In this document: piece by piece, positions 39,339 to 48,103 of the stretch | Numbering within the stretch: the first letter of the stretch is position 1 | Layout: each line of letters begins with the position of its first letter | NCBI RefSeq assembly: GCF_009909235.1 | Contig: NZ_JAAAPO010000001.1 | Span: forward strand, 434,001-498,000 | Direction: 5' to 3' | DNA length: 64,000 nt | DNA from: Novosphingobium ovatum | Lineage (GTDB): Bacteria > Pseudomonadota > Alphaproteobacteria > Sphingomonadales > Sphingomonadaceae | Notes under the pieces: generated by a model | What the model was told of the DNA's origin: nothing | The model's input: only the letters and a program-made list of their open reading frames with translations | Database searches by the model: none | Position numbers and translations under genes: made by a program

Positions 39339-40265
39339 TCAGGCCAATGCGTCGCGGTTGGCCGCGATCAGGGCGTCCAGCGCCTCCTGCTCTGCGGGCA
39401 ACAGATCGGTCAAGGGCGCGCGCACCGGCCCGGCGTCCCGCCCGATCGATCGCACCCCTGCCTTGACGATCGAGACGGCATAGCCCGTGCCCCGGTTGCG
39501 GATCGCCAGATAGGGCATGACGAAATCGCGCAGGCCCGACATGATCCGACCATGGTCGCGCGCCCGCACCGCCGCGTAAAAGCGCAGCGCCCATTCCGGC
39601 ATGAAGTTGAAAATGGCCGAGGAATAGGTCGTAACCCCCATCTCCAGATAGGCCGGGGCAAAGGTTTCGGCCGTGGGCAAGCCGCCGACATAGGTCAGCC
39701 GGTCGCCCAGTTTGGCATAGATGCGCATCATCAGTTCGATGTCGCCCACCCCGTCCTTGAACCCCACCAGATTGGGGTTGCGCTCGCACAGGCGGGCCAG
39801 CGTGTCCTCGGTCACGATGCCATTGTCGCGGTTATAGACGATGACGCCCAGATCCGTGGCGCGGCACACGGCCTCGATCCGCGCGGCCAGCCCTTCCTGC
39901 GTGGCATTGACCAGATAGGCCGGCAACAGCAACAGCGCGTCCGCCCCGGCGTTTTTGGCGCGCTGGGCCAGATCGACCGCCTGCGCCGTGCCATAGCCAC
40001 AGCCCGCGATCACCGGCACGCGGCCAGCGGTCACCTCGGCGGCGGCGCGCACCACGCGCTCGACCTCGTCCGGCATCAGCGAGAAGAATTCGCCCGTACC
40101 GCCCGCCGGAAAGATCCCGGTGATCGCATGGCCCAGCATATAGTCGCAATGGGCGCGATAGGGCTCCTCGTCAAAGGCGTGGGTGGCGGTGAAATGCGTC
40201 ACCGGAAAGGACAGCAGCCCGCTGCCAATCAGGTCCGCGGCCGCTTGCGGGGCGAAATGGGCCAT
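39339..40265 (-). CDS. kdgD: 5-dehydro-4-deoxyglucarate dehydratase (KdgD)
   Basis: KdgD, a DapA-fold lyase, converts 5-dehydro-4-deoxyglucarate to 2-oxoglutarate semialdehyde, CO2 and water. The 308-aa product has [10 protein letters not shown] near the N terminus, [13 protein letters not shown], the Tyr in VIVYNRDNG (Tyr144) and the Schiff-base Lys in [10 protein letters not shown] (Lys170). It accepts the product of both dehydratases in this locus. The following enzyme, 2-oxoglutarate-semialdehyde dehydrogenase, is not in the window. It forms an operon with gudD. Confidence 0.93.
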   Translation of the reverse strand: MAHFAPQAAADLIGSGLLSFPVTHFTATHAFDEEPYRAHCDYMLGHAITGIFPAGGTGEFFSLMPDEVERVVRAAAEVTAGRVPVIAGCGYGTAQAVDLAQRAKNAGADALLLLPAYLVNATQEGLAARIEAVCRATDLGVIVYNRDNGIVTEDTLARLCERNPNLVGFKDGVGDIELMMRIYAKLGDRLTYVGGLPTAETFAPAYLEMGVTTYSSAIFNFMPEWALRFYAAVRARDHGRIMSGLRDFVMPYLAIRNRGTGYAVSIVKAGVRSIGRDAGPVRAPLTDLLPAEQEALDALIAANRDALA

Positions 40266-40620
40266 CGCTTGTCTCCAAAAATAGTCAGCGCGGCCAACAC
40301 AACATGCCGCATTGGCAGCCGCTTTGGCGCGGGGGCGGGGGGCAAGTCCAAAACCGGGGCTGGATCAATTGATGCCAATTCGGGATCGATGGGCGGTTTT
40401 GTCCGCCGGCGTGGCATCAATACGCTTTTCGTATCGATCCATCCCAGCACCGTTCTGGAGGCGACGCCCGCCTGATGGCATTTGCAAGCGCATACATGCC
40501 GGGCCGGAGAGGGCGCAACAGGGCAGGCAGACATCATCGTTTCGCGCTGACCGGCGCGGCCTTGCCGCCTTTTCCACCCGCAAAAAGCAAGCACCGGCAT
40601 AGATTTGAGGGAGGGATTGG
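40266..40620. promoter_or_regulatory. Divergent control region kdgD / TonB receptor
   Basis: This 355-bp gap holds several symmetric sites and no gene. They are the palindrome ATCAATTGAT (40364-40373), the inverted repeat ATACG-CTTTT-CGTAT (40420-40434), and an imperfect LacI-like core TTGCAAGCGCATAC (40482-40495). The TonB-receptor ribosome site GAGGGAGG is at the right edge. Confidence 0.45.
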
Positions 40621-42795
40621 ATGATGAAGACTGTACTGGCCTGCACCACGGCGCTGGCCATGGTGCCGATGATGGCCCACACCGCCTACGCCGCCGAGGC
40701 GGCTCCCGCCCAGGCACAGGCAAATGCCGACGCGCCGATCATCGTCACGGCCGAACGCCGCGCGCTCAATGTGCAGGACATGCCCGTCTCGATCGTCGCA
40801 ATGAATGCCGAAATGCTGCGCGACCGGGGCGTGGGCGATTTGAACGACCTGCAATCGCAGGTGCCTTCGCTGTCCTTTGTCGACAATGGCAATTCCAAAT
40901 TCCTGAACATCCGCGGCGTTGGCCTGACCGAGGCCGCCCCCAACCAGTCGGTGGCCGTCGCGGTGCATCTGGATGGCGCCTATATCGCGCGCGAATTCAC
41001 CTTTAACGATGCGTTTTTCGATGTCGAAACGGTCGAGGTGCTGCGCGGGCCGCAGGGCACCTATTCGGGGCAGAACGCTTCGGGCGGGGCGATCTTCATC
41101 AACTCGGCCAAACCCAGCCTGACGCGCACCAATGGTTTTGCCGAGGTGACGCTGGGCAATTACGCGCGCAAGCAGTTCAGCGGCGCGGTCAGCACGCCAC
41201 TGACCGACACGCTGGCCGTGCGCGTGTCGCTTCAGGCCGAGGCACGCGACAGTTTCTACACCAACCGTGGCCCTACCGGCTCGGCTGGCGCGGTGGTGTC
41301 CTCGCAGCCGGGCAACCTCAACCGCTTTCTGGGGCGGGTGCAATTGCTGTGGAAGCCGGTCGACAGTCTGGAACTGCGCCTGATCCATCAGTACAGCAAT
41401 GTCGATTCAGACGGCATCCCCCGCAACGCCTATACCGCGGCCAATCTGGCGCGGCCCTATGTGCTGAACTATGACACCACCGACACGTTGCAGCGCGTGC
41501 GCTATCACCGCACCACCGGCGCGATGCGCTGGGATGTGTTCAGCGGCGCGCGGTTGAACGTCAACGCGTCCTATCAGGAAACCCGCAACGATCAGCGCAT
41601 CGACAGCGACCGCACCAGCACGCTGGTCGATCCCACCGTGCGGCAGGAATATTCGCAATTTGACATCCGCGACCGCTATTTCACCGGCGAAGTCAACCTG
41701 ATGTCATCGGGCAGCGGGCCGTTTGAATGGACGGTGGGTGCCACCACGCTGGACTATCGCCAAAAGGCCTATCTTTATACGCCCAAGGGCACGCAGATCG
41801 CGGCGGGCAACGGCACCTATATGTATCTGGACGCCTTCCGCCAGAACACCGCGCTGTTTGCCGAAGTGGGCTACCAGTTTGGCCGCGTGCAGGTGAAGGC
41901 GGGCGCCCGTTACAACCACGAGGTCAACGGTTTCTACACCGATTCCTATCGTACCACCGGGATCTATGGCGCGCCGTCCTCGTATTTTACCCCGCCTTAT
42001 CAGCGGTTCAAGAATGTGACGGGCCGCGTGTTGGTCAATTGGAAGCCTTCGGATGACCATCTGATCTATGGCACCGTCAGCCGGGGGTACAAGCCGGGCG
42101 GGATCACGCCGACCGGCGACAATTACGATTCCGAAACCGTCACCAATTTCGAACTGGGCTGGAAGGGTGAGTTTCTGGACCGCAAGGTGACGACCTCGGT
42201 CTCGGCGTTTTACATGAAGTATGACGGGTTCCAGGCCTCGATCGCCACCGATCCCGACAACCCCACCACGCGCGACACCAAGAACATCAACAACACCGAA
42301 ATCAAGGGTGTCGAGGCGCAGCTTGCAGCCCATATCAATGGGTTGCATGCCGATGTCAGCTTTTCGGTGCTGGATGCCAAATTTGGCAATCTGACCATTT
42401 TCCTGCCGGTGGGCGCCTATGGCAACACCACCACCCTGCCGGTGAATGTGGGCGGGCGTCAGGTGAACTATGCGCCCAAGTTCAGCGCTGCGGCCGGGCT
42501 TGGCTATGACATTGCCATGCCCGGCGGCACGCTGACCCCCAGCGTCCGCGTCTCGCACACCGCCAGCCAGTGGTCCTCGTTCTTCCAGCTGCCGTACCAC
42601 CGGATGGACGCGCGCACGCTGGTTGACCTGCGCCTGACGTACAAGGCCGAGCGCAACTGGAAGCTGCAGGCCTATGTCACCAACCTGTTCGACAAGACCT
42701 ATATCGCCGTGTCCTCGACCGCGACCGATGGCATCGGGGCCTATGGCCTTGGCTCGCCGCGCCAGTTCGGGGCGGCGCTGTCGTACACGTTCTAA
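40621..42795 (+). CDS. TonB-dependent outer-membrane receptor
   Basis: The 724-aa protein has a signal peptide (ending AYAAE) and a TonB-box-like APIIVTAERR. A plug domain follows (MPVSIVAMNAEML...LRGPQGTYSGQNASGGAIFI, cited in part), then a 22-strand-type beta barrel ending in the aromatic C terminus LSYTF. Features GNYARKQFSGA, SRGYKPGG and NLFDKTYIA are typical of sphingomonad receptors for non-siderophore substrates. It is divergent from kdgD-gudD, so it probably imports the substrate of the aldarate block across the outer membrane. The substrate is inferred from context only. Confidence 0.9.
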   Translation: MMKTVLACTTALAMVPMMAHTAYAAEAAPAQAQANADAPIIVTAERRALNVQDMPVSIVAMNAEMLRDRGVGDLNDLQSQVPSLSFVDNGNSKFLNIRGVGLTEAAPNQSVAVAVHLDGAYIAREFTFNDAFFDVETVEVLRGPQGTYSGQNASGGAIFINSAKPSLTRTNGFAEVTLGNYARKQFSGAVSTPLTDTLAVRVSLQAEARDSFYTNRGPTGSAGAVVSSQPGNLNRFLGRVQLLWKPVDSLELRLIHQYSNVDSDGIPRNAYTAANLARPYVLNYDTTDTLQRVRYHRTTGAMRWDVFSGARLNVNASYQETRNDQRIDSDRTSTLVDPTVRQEYSQFDIRDRYFTGEVNLMSSGSGPFEWTVGATTLDYRQKAYLYTPKGTQIAAGNGTYMYLDAFRQNTALFAEVGYQFGRVQVKAGARYNHEVNGFYTDSYRTTGIYGAPSSYFTPPYQRFKNVTGRVLVNWKPSDDHLIYGTVSRGYKPGGITPTGDNYDSETVTNFELGWKGEFLDRKVTTSVSAFYMKYDGFQASIATDPDNPTTRDTKNINNTEIKGVEAQLAAHINGLHADVSFSVLDAKFGNLTIFLPVGAYGNTTTLPVNVGGRQVNYAPKFSAAAGLGYDIAMPGGTLTPSVRVSHTASQWSSFFQLPYHRMDARTLVDLRLTYKAERNWKLQAYVTNLFDKTYIAVSSTATDGIGAYGLGSPRQFGAALSYTF

Positions 42796-42819
42796 ACCGC
42801 GCCTGACCGCATGATGGCG

Positions 42820-42856
42820 AAGGGCCGCTGCCGGGGTGTCCGGTGGCGGCCCTTTT
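42820..42856 (+). terminator. Rho-independent terminator after the TonB receptor gene
   Basis: A 15-bp stem starting AAGGGCCGC and ending GCGGCCCTT, with two mismatches and a 5-nt loop, is followed by TT. It lies 24 bp past the receptor stop and between converging genes. Confidence 0.75.
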
Positions 42857-42873
42857 GTCATGTGCTGCCAGGC

Positions 42874-43455
42874 CTAGTCGGTCCACAGCTTGGCCCGGTC
42901 GCTGCTGCCCACGGCCGGGCACAGCGGTTTGGGCAATTGTACCGAAACCATGAACGAGCCTTCCGGGCCGCTTTTCGAAATGTGGCCCTTGCCGGTGCAA
43001 TCCTCGGCATAGGCGATGTCGCCATGGACCAGATCATGGGTCGTGCCATCGGCCAGACCGATGATCATCCGCCCCAGAATCGGGATCAGCAGCGTGGGCT
43101 GATTGGCGACGTGAAAATCAAAGCCGCTGTTGGGGGCCGATCCGCCGATGCTGACCCGTTCGGCCTTGCGGCGCAGGAACATGGCGATTTCGCCCGACAG
43201 AGGGGCGTTGGTGGGCAATTGTTCGGCGCGGGTCAGGCCGTCCGGGCCGGTATACAGGTGAAAGACACGGCGGAACCACGGCATCTGCCCCGACCCGCGA
43301 AAGTCCAGAGGCACAGGTGGCGGCGGTGCGCCGGTGGTAGCGCCAGTGGTGGCGGCAAGGGCGGGCGCGGCCGCGCCCAGCGCCAGCATCGCGGCCAGCG
43401 AAGCCCCCAGATCGCCCAAGGCATCGCGCCGGGTCGTCTCTTGCGGCTGTGTCAT
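42874..43455 (-). CDS. Exported cupin-domain protein paired with an MFS transporter
   Basis: The 193-aa product starts MTQPQETTRRDALG followed by a hydrophobic stretch to APALAA, compatible with Tat export. Its C-terminal half is a single-domain cupin with FDFHVANQPTLLIPILG and GLADGTTHDL, then DCTGKGHISKS. The same block (D-[FW]-H ... LLI..L.G ... GL.DG..H.L ... G.GH.S.S) forms the C-terminal domain of the fused transporter at 49241-51223. The start overlaps the MFS stop by 4 bp (ATGA), so the two are translationally coupled. The ligand is unknown; a periplasmic sugar-acid or aromatic-acid binding role is a guess. Confidence 0.75.
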   Translation of the reverse strand: MTQPQETTRRDALGDLGASLAAMLALGAAAPALAATTGATTGAPPPPVPLDFRGSGQMPWFRRVFHLYTGPDGLTRAEQLPTNAPLSGEIAMFLRRKAERVSIGGSAPNSGFDFHVANQPTLLIPILGRMIIGLADGTTHDLVHGDIAYAEDCTGKGHISKSGPEGSFMVSVQLPKPLCPAVGSSDRAKLWTD

Positions 43456-44933
43456 GTGATGTCTCCCGATTTTGCTGTTGTTGCGCGCGCCGCGCGGGCC
43501 GCGCGCTGGGCCAGACGGCGCTCGATGATGGCGTGGCGGCGGCGGTCCAGCGGAAAGTTCCAGATGATCAACCCGCCCCCCACTTTCAGCACGGCGGGCA
43601 GGGCGGCCACCGTGAACAATATGCCAAACGCCGCCCATCCGGTGTTCACCGCGCCAGCCTTTGCGTCATAGCCAAAGGCATGCAGCAGCAGGAAACCCAT
43701 CCCCGCGCCCAATGCCGTGGCGATCTTGGTCGTCAGCATATAGAATGCGTAATAGCCGCCAGTGCGCTGTTCATGGGTCTTGAGCCGGCCATAATCCACC
43801 ACATCGGCCAATATCGCGGGCGAGAGCACCAGAATGGCACTGGCCCCCATGCCGATAAAGCTGACAATCACCGCGCTGACCCCGATGATCAGCGATTTGG
43901 GCATGGCCACCGGGTCCAGAAACCAATAGCCTTGCGTTGCCAGCGAGACGATCACCACCGAGACGACATAGGCTCGATGCTTGCCCATGCGGGTGGCGGC
44001 CCATGACCACATCGGCGTGGTGCCCGTCATGACGATGGCAAACAGCGTCATCAGCCACGGATAATACGGCCCCAGCCGCATATAGCCGTCATAGAACATG
44101 AACATCAGTTGCAGCACGCCCAGACTCATGCCGCCCAGACTGAACGCCGCCAGATACAGCCACAGCGGCCGGTTGTGCCGGGTGGACGCGACAAAGCGCC
44201 AGAACGGCATGCGTTGGGGCGGCAGGGGGCGGCCTTGGGGCGCGCGGGCCAGACATAGCGCGGTGGTCGCCGGGATCACCACCAGCGCGACGATGAAGAA
44301 ATAGCCCAGCACCGGGATGGAATAGGCCGATGTCGCCACCAATCCGCCCCACGCCAGCACGATCGGCAGCGCGTCATTGGCCAGATTGCCGACTTGGTTG
44401 ATCAGCCCGCGCATGCCGGTGATGCGCGACCGGCTGTCATAGTCGCTGGCCAGTTCGGCGCCCCAGGCGGTATAGCTGATGTCGGTCAGCGTATAGGCAA
44501 AGTCATAAAGCACTTTCCAGCCAACTAGATAGGCCAGCCCCACCACCGGCGGCGGGCGCAGCAGAAAGAACGCGGCCACCAGCATCAGTGCCGCGCCCAC
44601 CGCGATCCATGGCTTGCGCGCGCCCCAGCGGGTGCGGGTGTGATCCGACATCCAGCCAATCAGCTGATCGGTAAAGGCATTGACGATCCGCAGCGCCACC
44701 AGCGCCGTGCCCAATGCCGCCAGACTGATGCCAAATTCCTTGGCATAAAGCTGGGGCACATAAAGCGTCATCGGGCTTTGCAGCAGGCCGGGGCCGAACG
44801 CGGCCAGACCATAGGTCAGCAGATCCCCGCGCGAGAGGGCGGTAGGCGGGGCGGGAGGATCGGCCGGATCGATTACCGGCACTTCGACGGGGGGCGACAG
44901 GTCGCCTTCATCAATCGACAGACGCGCGGACAT
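43452..44933 (-). CDS. GPH-family MFS transporter (MelB-like)
   Basis: The 493-aa protein has ~12 spans. It carries the glycoside-pentoside-hexuronide signature NAFTDQLIGWMSDHTRTRWGARKPWI, cited in part, after helix 2. The inner loop has ELASDYDSRSRITGMRG. GPH carriers move sugars or glycosides with Na+ or H+. It is followed by an overlapping gene for an exported cupin, mirroring the domain order of the fused protein at 49241-51223. It lies 89 bp downstream of the LacI-type regulator on the same strand. Confidence 0.85.
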   Translation of the reverse strand: MSARLSIDEGDLSPPVEVPVIDPADPPAPPTALSRGDLLTYGLAAFGPGLLQSPMTLYVPQLYAKEFGISLAALGTALVALRIVNAFTDQLIGWMSDHTRTRWGARKPWIAVGAALMLVAAFFLLRPPPVVGLAYLVGWKVLYDFAYTLTDISYTAWGAELASDYDSRSRITGMRGLINQVGNLANDALPIVLAWGGLVATSAYSIPVLGYFFIVALVVIPATTALCLARAPQGRPLPPQRMPFWRFVASTRHNRPLWLYLAAFSLGGMSLGVLQLMFMFYDGYMRLGPYYPWLMTLFAIVMTGTTPMWSWAATRMGKHRAYVVSVVIVSLATQGYWFLDPVAMPKSLIIGVSAVIVSFIGMGASAILVLSPAILADVVDYGRLKTHEQRTGGYYAFYMLTTKIATALGAGMGFLLLHAFGYDAKAGAVNTGWAAFGILFTVAALPAVLKVGGGLIIWNFPLDRRRHAIIERRLAQRAARAARATTAKSGDIT

Positions 44934-45022
44934 GTGGCTCTCCAGTCAGCGAGGAGGGCACAGCGTCCGGGGCGGCAGGCCCCCTGTCGAGGCGGCCCAT
45001 GCCGACTGTTCGCAGGGTGGCT

Positions 45023-46144
45023 TTATTCTGGCAGTGGAGGCGTTTGCGCGGCTTGGGCAGCCGGAAAGGTCAGGCCCTTGGTCGTCTCGCGCTCGATCAC
45101 GTCACAGGCCAGCCAGATGCGCGGCGCGGGGCCACCGGGGGCGGGGCCCAACCGCGCCGCCATCGTCGCCACCGCCGTTTGCACCATCGACAACAGCGGC
45201 AGATGCACCGAGCTGGTGGTGTGCGACAGCCAGCGCGATTGCGACGTGTCGCCAAAGCCGACAACCGACACATCCTGTGGCACGCGCAGGCCATAGGTTT
45301 GCCGCGCCGCATCCACCACGCCGATCGCCAGATAGTCGCTGGCAGCAAACACCGCGTCGGGCGGAGGGCCATCCCCCCCCTTCCCATTGCCCGAAAACAG
45401 CCGTTGCGCCGCGCTAACCCCGTTTTCATAGGTCCAGCCGGTATCGACCCAGCGCGTGGGCGCACAGCCGGCCGCCTCCATCGCGGCGGCAAAGGCCTGA
45501 AGCTCGGTCAGGCGGTGGGGGTTGGCGGCGATGCAGGCGGGGCGGCTGCGCCCCTCGGCCAGCATCAGCCGCGCCACCTGACGGCCCACATCCGGCCCAT
45601 CGATCCACACCAGCGCCGCGCCATCCACCGCGTCCTGACGGTCCAGCACCACCAGCGAGATGTCGGCCGCGCGGACCTTTTTGCGCACACTGGCCCCCGG
45701 CACGGCGGAAAGCACCAGCATGCCGTCGATGTCCTGCTCGATCAGTTCCTCGACCACGCTGTCCAGCATCGCGTGATCGCTGACGATGCGCCAGACGATC
45801 TGGAACCCGCGCAGGGTCAGCTCGTCCTCGATCATGGAATACATGTGGCAGAAATAGGGGCTGTAGAGATTGGCCATCACCACGGCTGCGCGGCGGGTGG
45901 GGAGGCCGTTGATGTCCTCGACCCGTTTGCCATGGCGATAGCCCAGCGCGGCGGCGGCGGCCAGCACCCGCGCGCGGGTGTCGGGCGCAACGCTGGCCCC
46001 GGGCGTGAAGGTGCGCGACACCGCCGAGCGCGAGACCTGTGCCATGCGCGCCACGTCATTGGCGTTCACCTTTCGGCTGCCAGATGGGCGGCTGCTGCTG
46101 GCGCGTTTGGGGGCAGAGGCGGGATCGGGCGGGCGACGGGTCAT
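45023..46144 (-). CDS. LacI-family transcriptional regulator
   Basis: The 373-aa protein has a LacI helix-turn-helix placed after a ~25-residue basic tail. Residues VNANDVARMAQVSRSAVSRTF are read in part as NDVARMAQVSRSAVSR. The hinge ARVLAAAAALGYR and a periplasmic-binding-protein-like effector domain follow (LVVLDRQ...VVGFGDTSQSRW). It lies within the minus-strand run that starts at the fused transporter. A LacI-type core (AAGCGCTT) occurs upstream of the dehydratase at 28941, with weaker versions near 40484 and 53565, which may be its targets. This is inference. Confidence 0.88.
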   Translation of the reverse strand: MTRRPPDPASAPKRASSSRPSGSRKVNANDVARMAQVSRSAVSRTFTPGASVAPDTRARVLAAAAALGYRHGKRVEDINGLPTRRAAVVMANLYSPYFCHMYSMIEDELTLRGFQIVWRIVSDHAMLDSVVEELIEQDIDGMLVLSAVPGASVRKKVRAADISLVVLDRQDAVDGAALVWIDGPDVGRQVARLMLAEGRSRPACIAANPHRLTELQAFAAAMEAAGCAPTRWVDTGWTYENGVSAAQRLFSGNGKGGDGPPPDAVFAASDYLAIGVVDAARQTYGLRVPQDVSVVGFGDTSQSRWLSHTTSSVHLPLLSMVQTAVATMAARLGPAPGGPAPRIWLACDVIERETTKGLTFPAAQAAQTPPLPE

Positions 46145-46258
46145 GTCGGCCCATCGCTGCCCGGCCTTTGCCCGCCCGTCAAGTCACCGCCCGCCAGATT
46201 GGCCGGAACTCCTGCCGCTTTGCCCGATGATCGGATGGCGGGCGGTGGTTTTTTGCGT

Positions 46259-47203
46259 TCAGGCCCCCTCGACAAAAGCCTTGAGGATGGGGGCGGTTGC
46301 TTCTGGATTGTCCTGAATGACAAAGGCGCCCGAATTGGGCACCACCTCGGTTCGGGCATCGCGCAGCGCCGCCTCGGCAAAGGGGCGGAAGCGGGGATAG
46401 GCCTTGTCGAACTGGCCATAGACCAGCAGCGTTGGGCATTCCACCCGGCGCAGCGCGGCACGCAGATCGGTGACGCCCACGCCCCGTTCGCTGGGTTGCA
46501 GCCACAGGCCGGCGGCGCGGCGGCTGGCGATGCCTTCGGGGTTGATCGCATCGGGGTGGACCATGCCGAATGTGTTGACCAGCAATTCGGGCGGCGTGGG
46601 CAGCGGCATGCCCTGCGCGTCAAAGATCGGCTTGAGCTTCTCCTCGACCGCCGCGCGCACCTCGGCCAGCGTCTTGCGCCCGCCCAGCGCGCTGGAGATC
46701 ACCGCCAGACGCCGCACCCGGTCGGGATGTTGCGCCGCCATCACCACGCCCACGCACCCGCCCAGCGAGGTGCCCAGGAGGTCGATCTTGGCAAGCGCCA
46801 TCTCGTCCAGCGCGCCGACCAGCATCGCCGCCGTTTCGGCCAGTGTGTGGATATAGGGCGGCGCGCCATCCATCCGCGACCCGCCATGGCCGGGCAGGTC
46901 AAACGCGATCACCCGCCGCCCATCGGCCAGCGCCGGGGCGACATGCCGCCAGTCCGACAGCCACCCGCCCAGCTTGTGCAGCACCACCACCGGCGGGCGC
47001 GACGTGTCCGTGCCCAGCGTGGCGTAATGCAGCACGCCGCCGCCGCGCCGGATCTGGCCAAAGCCGCTCCACGGGCCGGCGGGCGGCGTGGGCAGGGCAA
47101 CGGGCGGCACAGGCGTGGCGGGGCGGGGGCGGGCGATGGCGGGCCCGGCCGCCAAGGCGCCGATCATGCCCAGCCCCTTGGCCAGATCGCGGCGGTTGAT
47201 CAT
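46259..47203 (-). CDS. Tat-exported alpha/beta hydrolase lacking the usual catalytic His
   Basis: The 314-aa product begins MINRRDLAKGLGMIGALAAGPAIA, a Tat-type signal (cited here for the RR motif). Its alpha/beta hydrolase fold has VVVLHKLGG (oxyanion region), FDLPGHGGS, the elbow LLGTSLGGCVG and an acid in VYGQFDKAYP. Where homologues carry a catalytic His (typically ...GHF...), this protein reads VPNSGAFVIQDNPE, with Ala in place. It may be inactive, use another residue, or have a binding role. It lies in the run fused transporter - SsuD-like - PhyH - hydrolase - LacI. Confidence 0.75.
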   Translation of the reverse strand: MINRRDLAKGLGMIGALAAGPAIARPRPATPVPPVALPTPPAGPWSGFGQIRRGGGVLHYATLGTDTSRPPVVVLHKLGGWLSDWRHVAPALADGRRVIAFDLPGHGGSRMDGAPPYIHTLAETAAMLVGALDEMALAKIDLLGTSLGGCVGVVMAAQHPDRVRRLAVISSALGGRKTLAEVRAAVEEKLKPIFDAQGMPLPTPPELLVNTFGMVHPDAINPEGIASRRAAGLWLQPSERGVGVTDLRAALRRVECPTLLVYGQFDKAYPRFRPFAEAALRDARTEVVPNSGAFVIQDNPEATAPILKAFVEGA

Positions 47204-47248
47204 CGTGGGGTATGTCCTTTCATTGGGGGTAATGTGTCACAGCCCGCC

Positions 47249-48082
47249 TTATGCGGCCAGAGCCGTCCCTTCGCGGCGCCAAAGGATCGGCAGCGTGTCC
47301 TCGCCCCCGCTCACCAGCTCGCCCTCGGGCATGGTCTCGATGCCGGGGATGGCGGCCTTGTAGGGAGCGTTGTGCCAGCGCACATCATGGCCAAACAGGC
47401 GCACCGCCAGCCCCGTGCGCGCCAGCGTTTCGCTGTCATTGCCCTTGGAAAAATGGGGCGTGTGCGGGTGGAAGATCACCGCGTCCCCAGGCTCCATGTC
47501 AAAGCTGACAAAGCGGAAGGGGAAGTCGGGATTGTCGCGCTGCTCCTGGAAATTGGGGCACAGGCCATCGGCCTGATCGGGGCGAAAGCCAAAGGTCAGC
47601 CCTTTGTCGACGCAATGGCGGTGCCAGCCCGCGACATATTCGATCCGCCCGTTTTCGGCATTCACCGGGGTAAAGGCGGTCCAGATGTTGGGGGCCATCT
47701 CGCCGCGCACGGGCCATGCGGTCTCGTCGCAATGCCACGGCATGATCGAGGGGCTGCGCGGCGGTTTGGAGAACAGGTGATCGTGATACATGCGGATATA
47801 GTCCGCGCCGATCACCCGGCCGGTGGCCTCTGCAATCGGGCTGTCCTGCACATAGGCGCGGAAATCGGGGTCTTTGCGCCACATATAGCAGACCGACAGC
47901 ATCGCCCCGTTGGACGGGCCCAGCAGGCCATATTGCCCCGGATCAGCCGCGACGCGGGCGATGGCGGCCTGCATGCGGGTGATCCATTCGGCATCGATCA
48001 AGCCTTTGATCAGCACCACGCCGTCGCGGGCATAGGTGTCGATGTGCTCCTGGGTAATGGGGGAAAGCGGATGGCGGTTCAT
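47249..48082 (-). CDS. PhyH-type Fe(II)/2-oxoglutarate dioxygenase
   Basis: The 277-aa protein belongs to the phytanoyl-CoA dioxygenase family, which hydroxylates diverse small molecules using 2-oxoglutarate and O2. The iron-binding HxD is PWHCDET (residues ~125-131). The distal His is in DAVIFHPHTPHFSKGN, and a conserved Arg follows in TGLAVRLFG. The start MNRHPLSPITQ is preceded by GAGGACTTCCC. It follows the SsuD-like gene by 21 bp, so an oxidative pathway with two oxygenases is likely. The substrate is not evident. Confidence 0.82.
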   Translation of the reverse strand: MNRHPLSPITQEHIDTYARDGVVLIKGLIDAEWITRMQAAIARVAADPGQYGLLGPSNGAMLSVCYMWRKDPDFRAYVQDSPIAEATGRVIGADYIRMYHDHLFSKPPRSPSIMPWHCDETAWPVRGEMAPNIWTAFTPVNAENGRIEYVAGWHRHCVDKGLTFGFRPDQADGLCPNFQEQRDNPDFPFRFVSFDMEPGDAVIFHPHTPHFSKGNDSETLARTGLAVRLFGHDVRWHNAPYKAAIPGIETMPEGELVSGGEDTLPILWRREGTALAA

Positions 48083-48103
48083 GGGAAGTCCTCTCGTCAA
48101 TCG

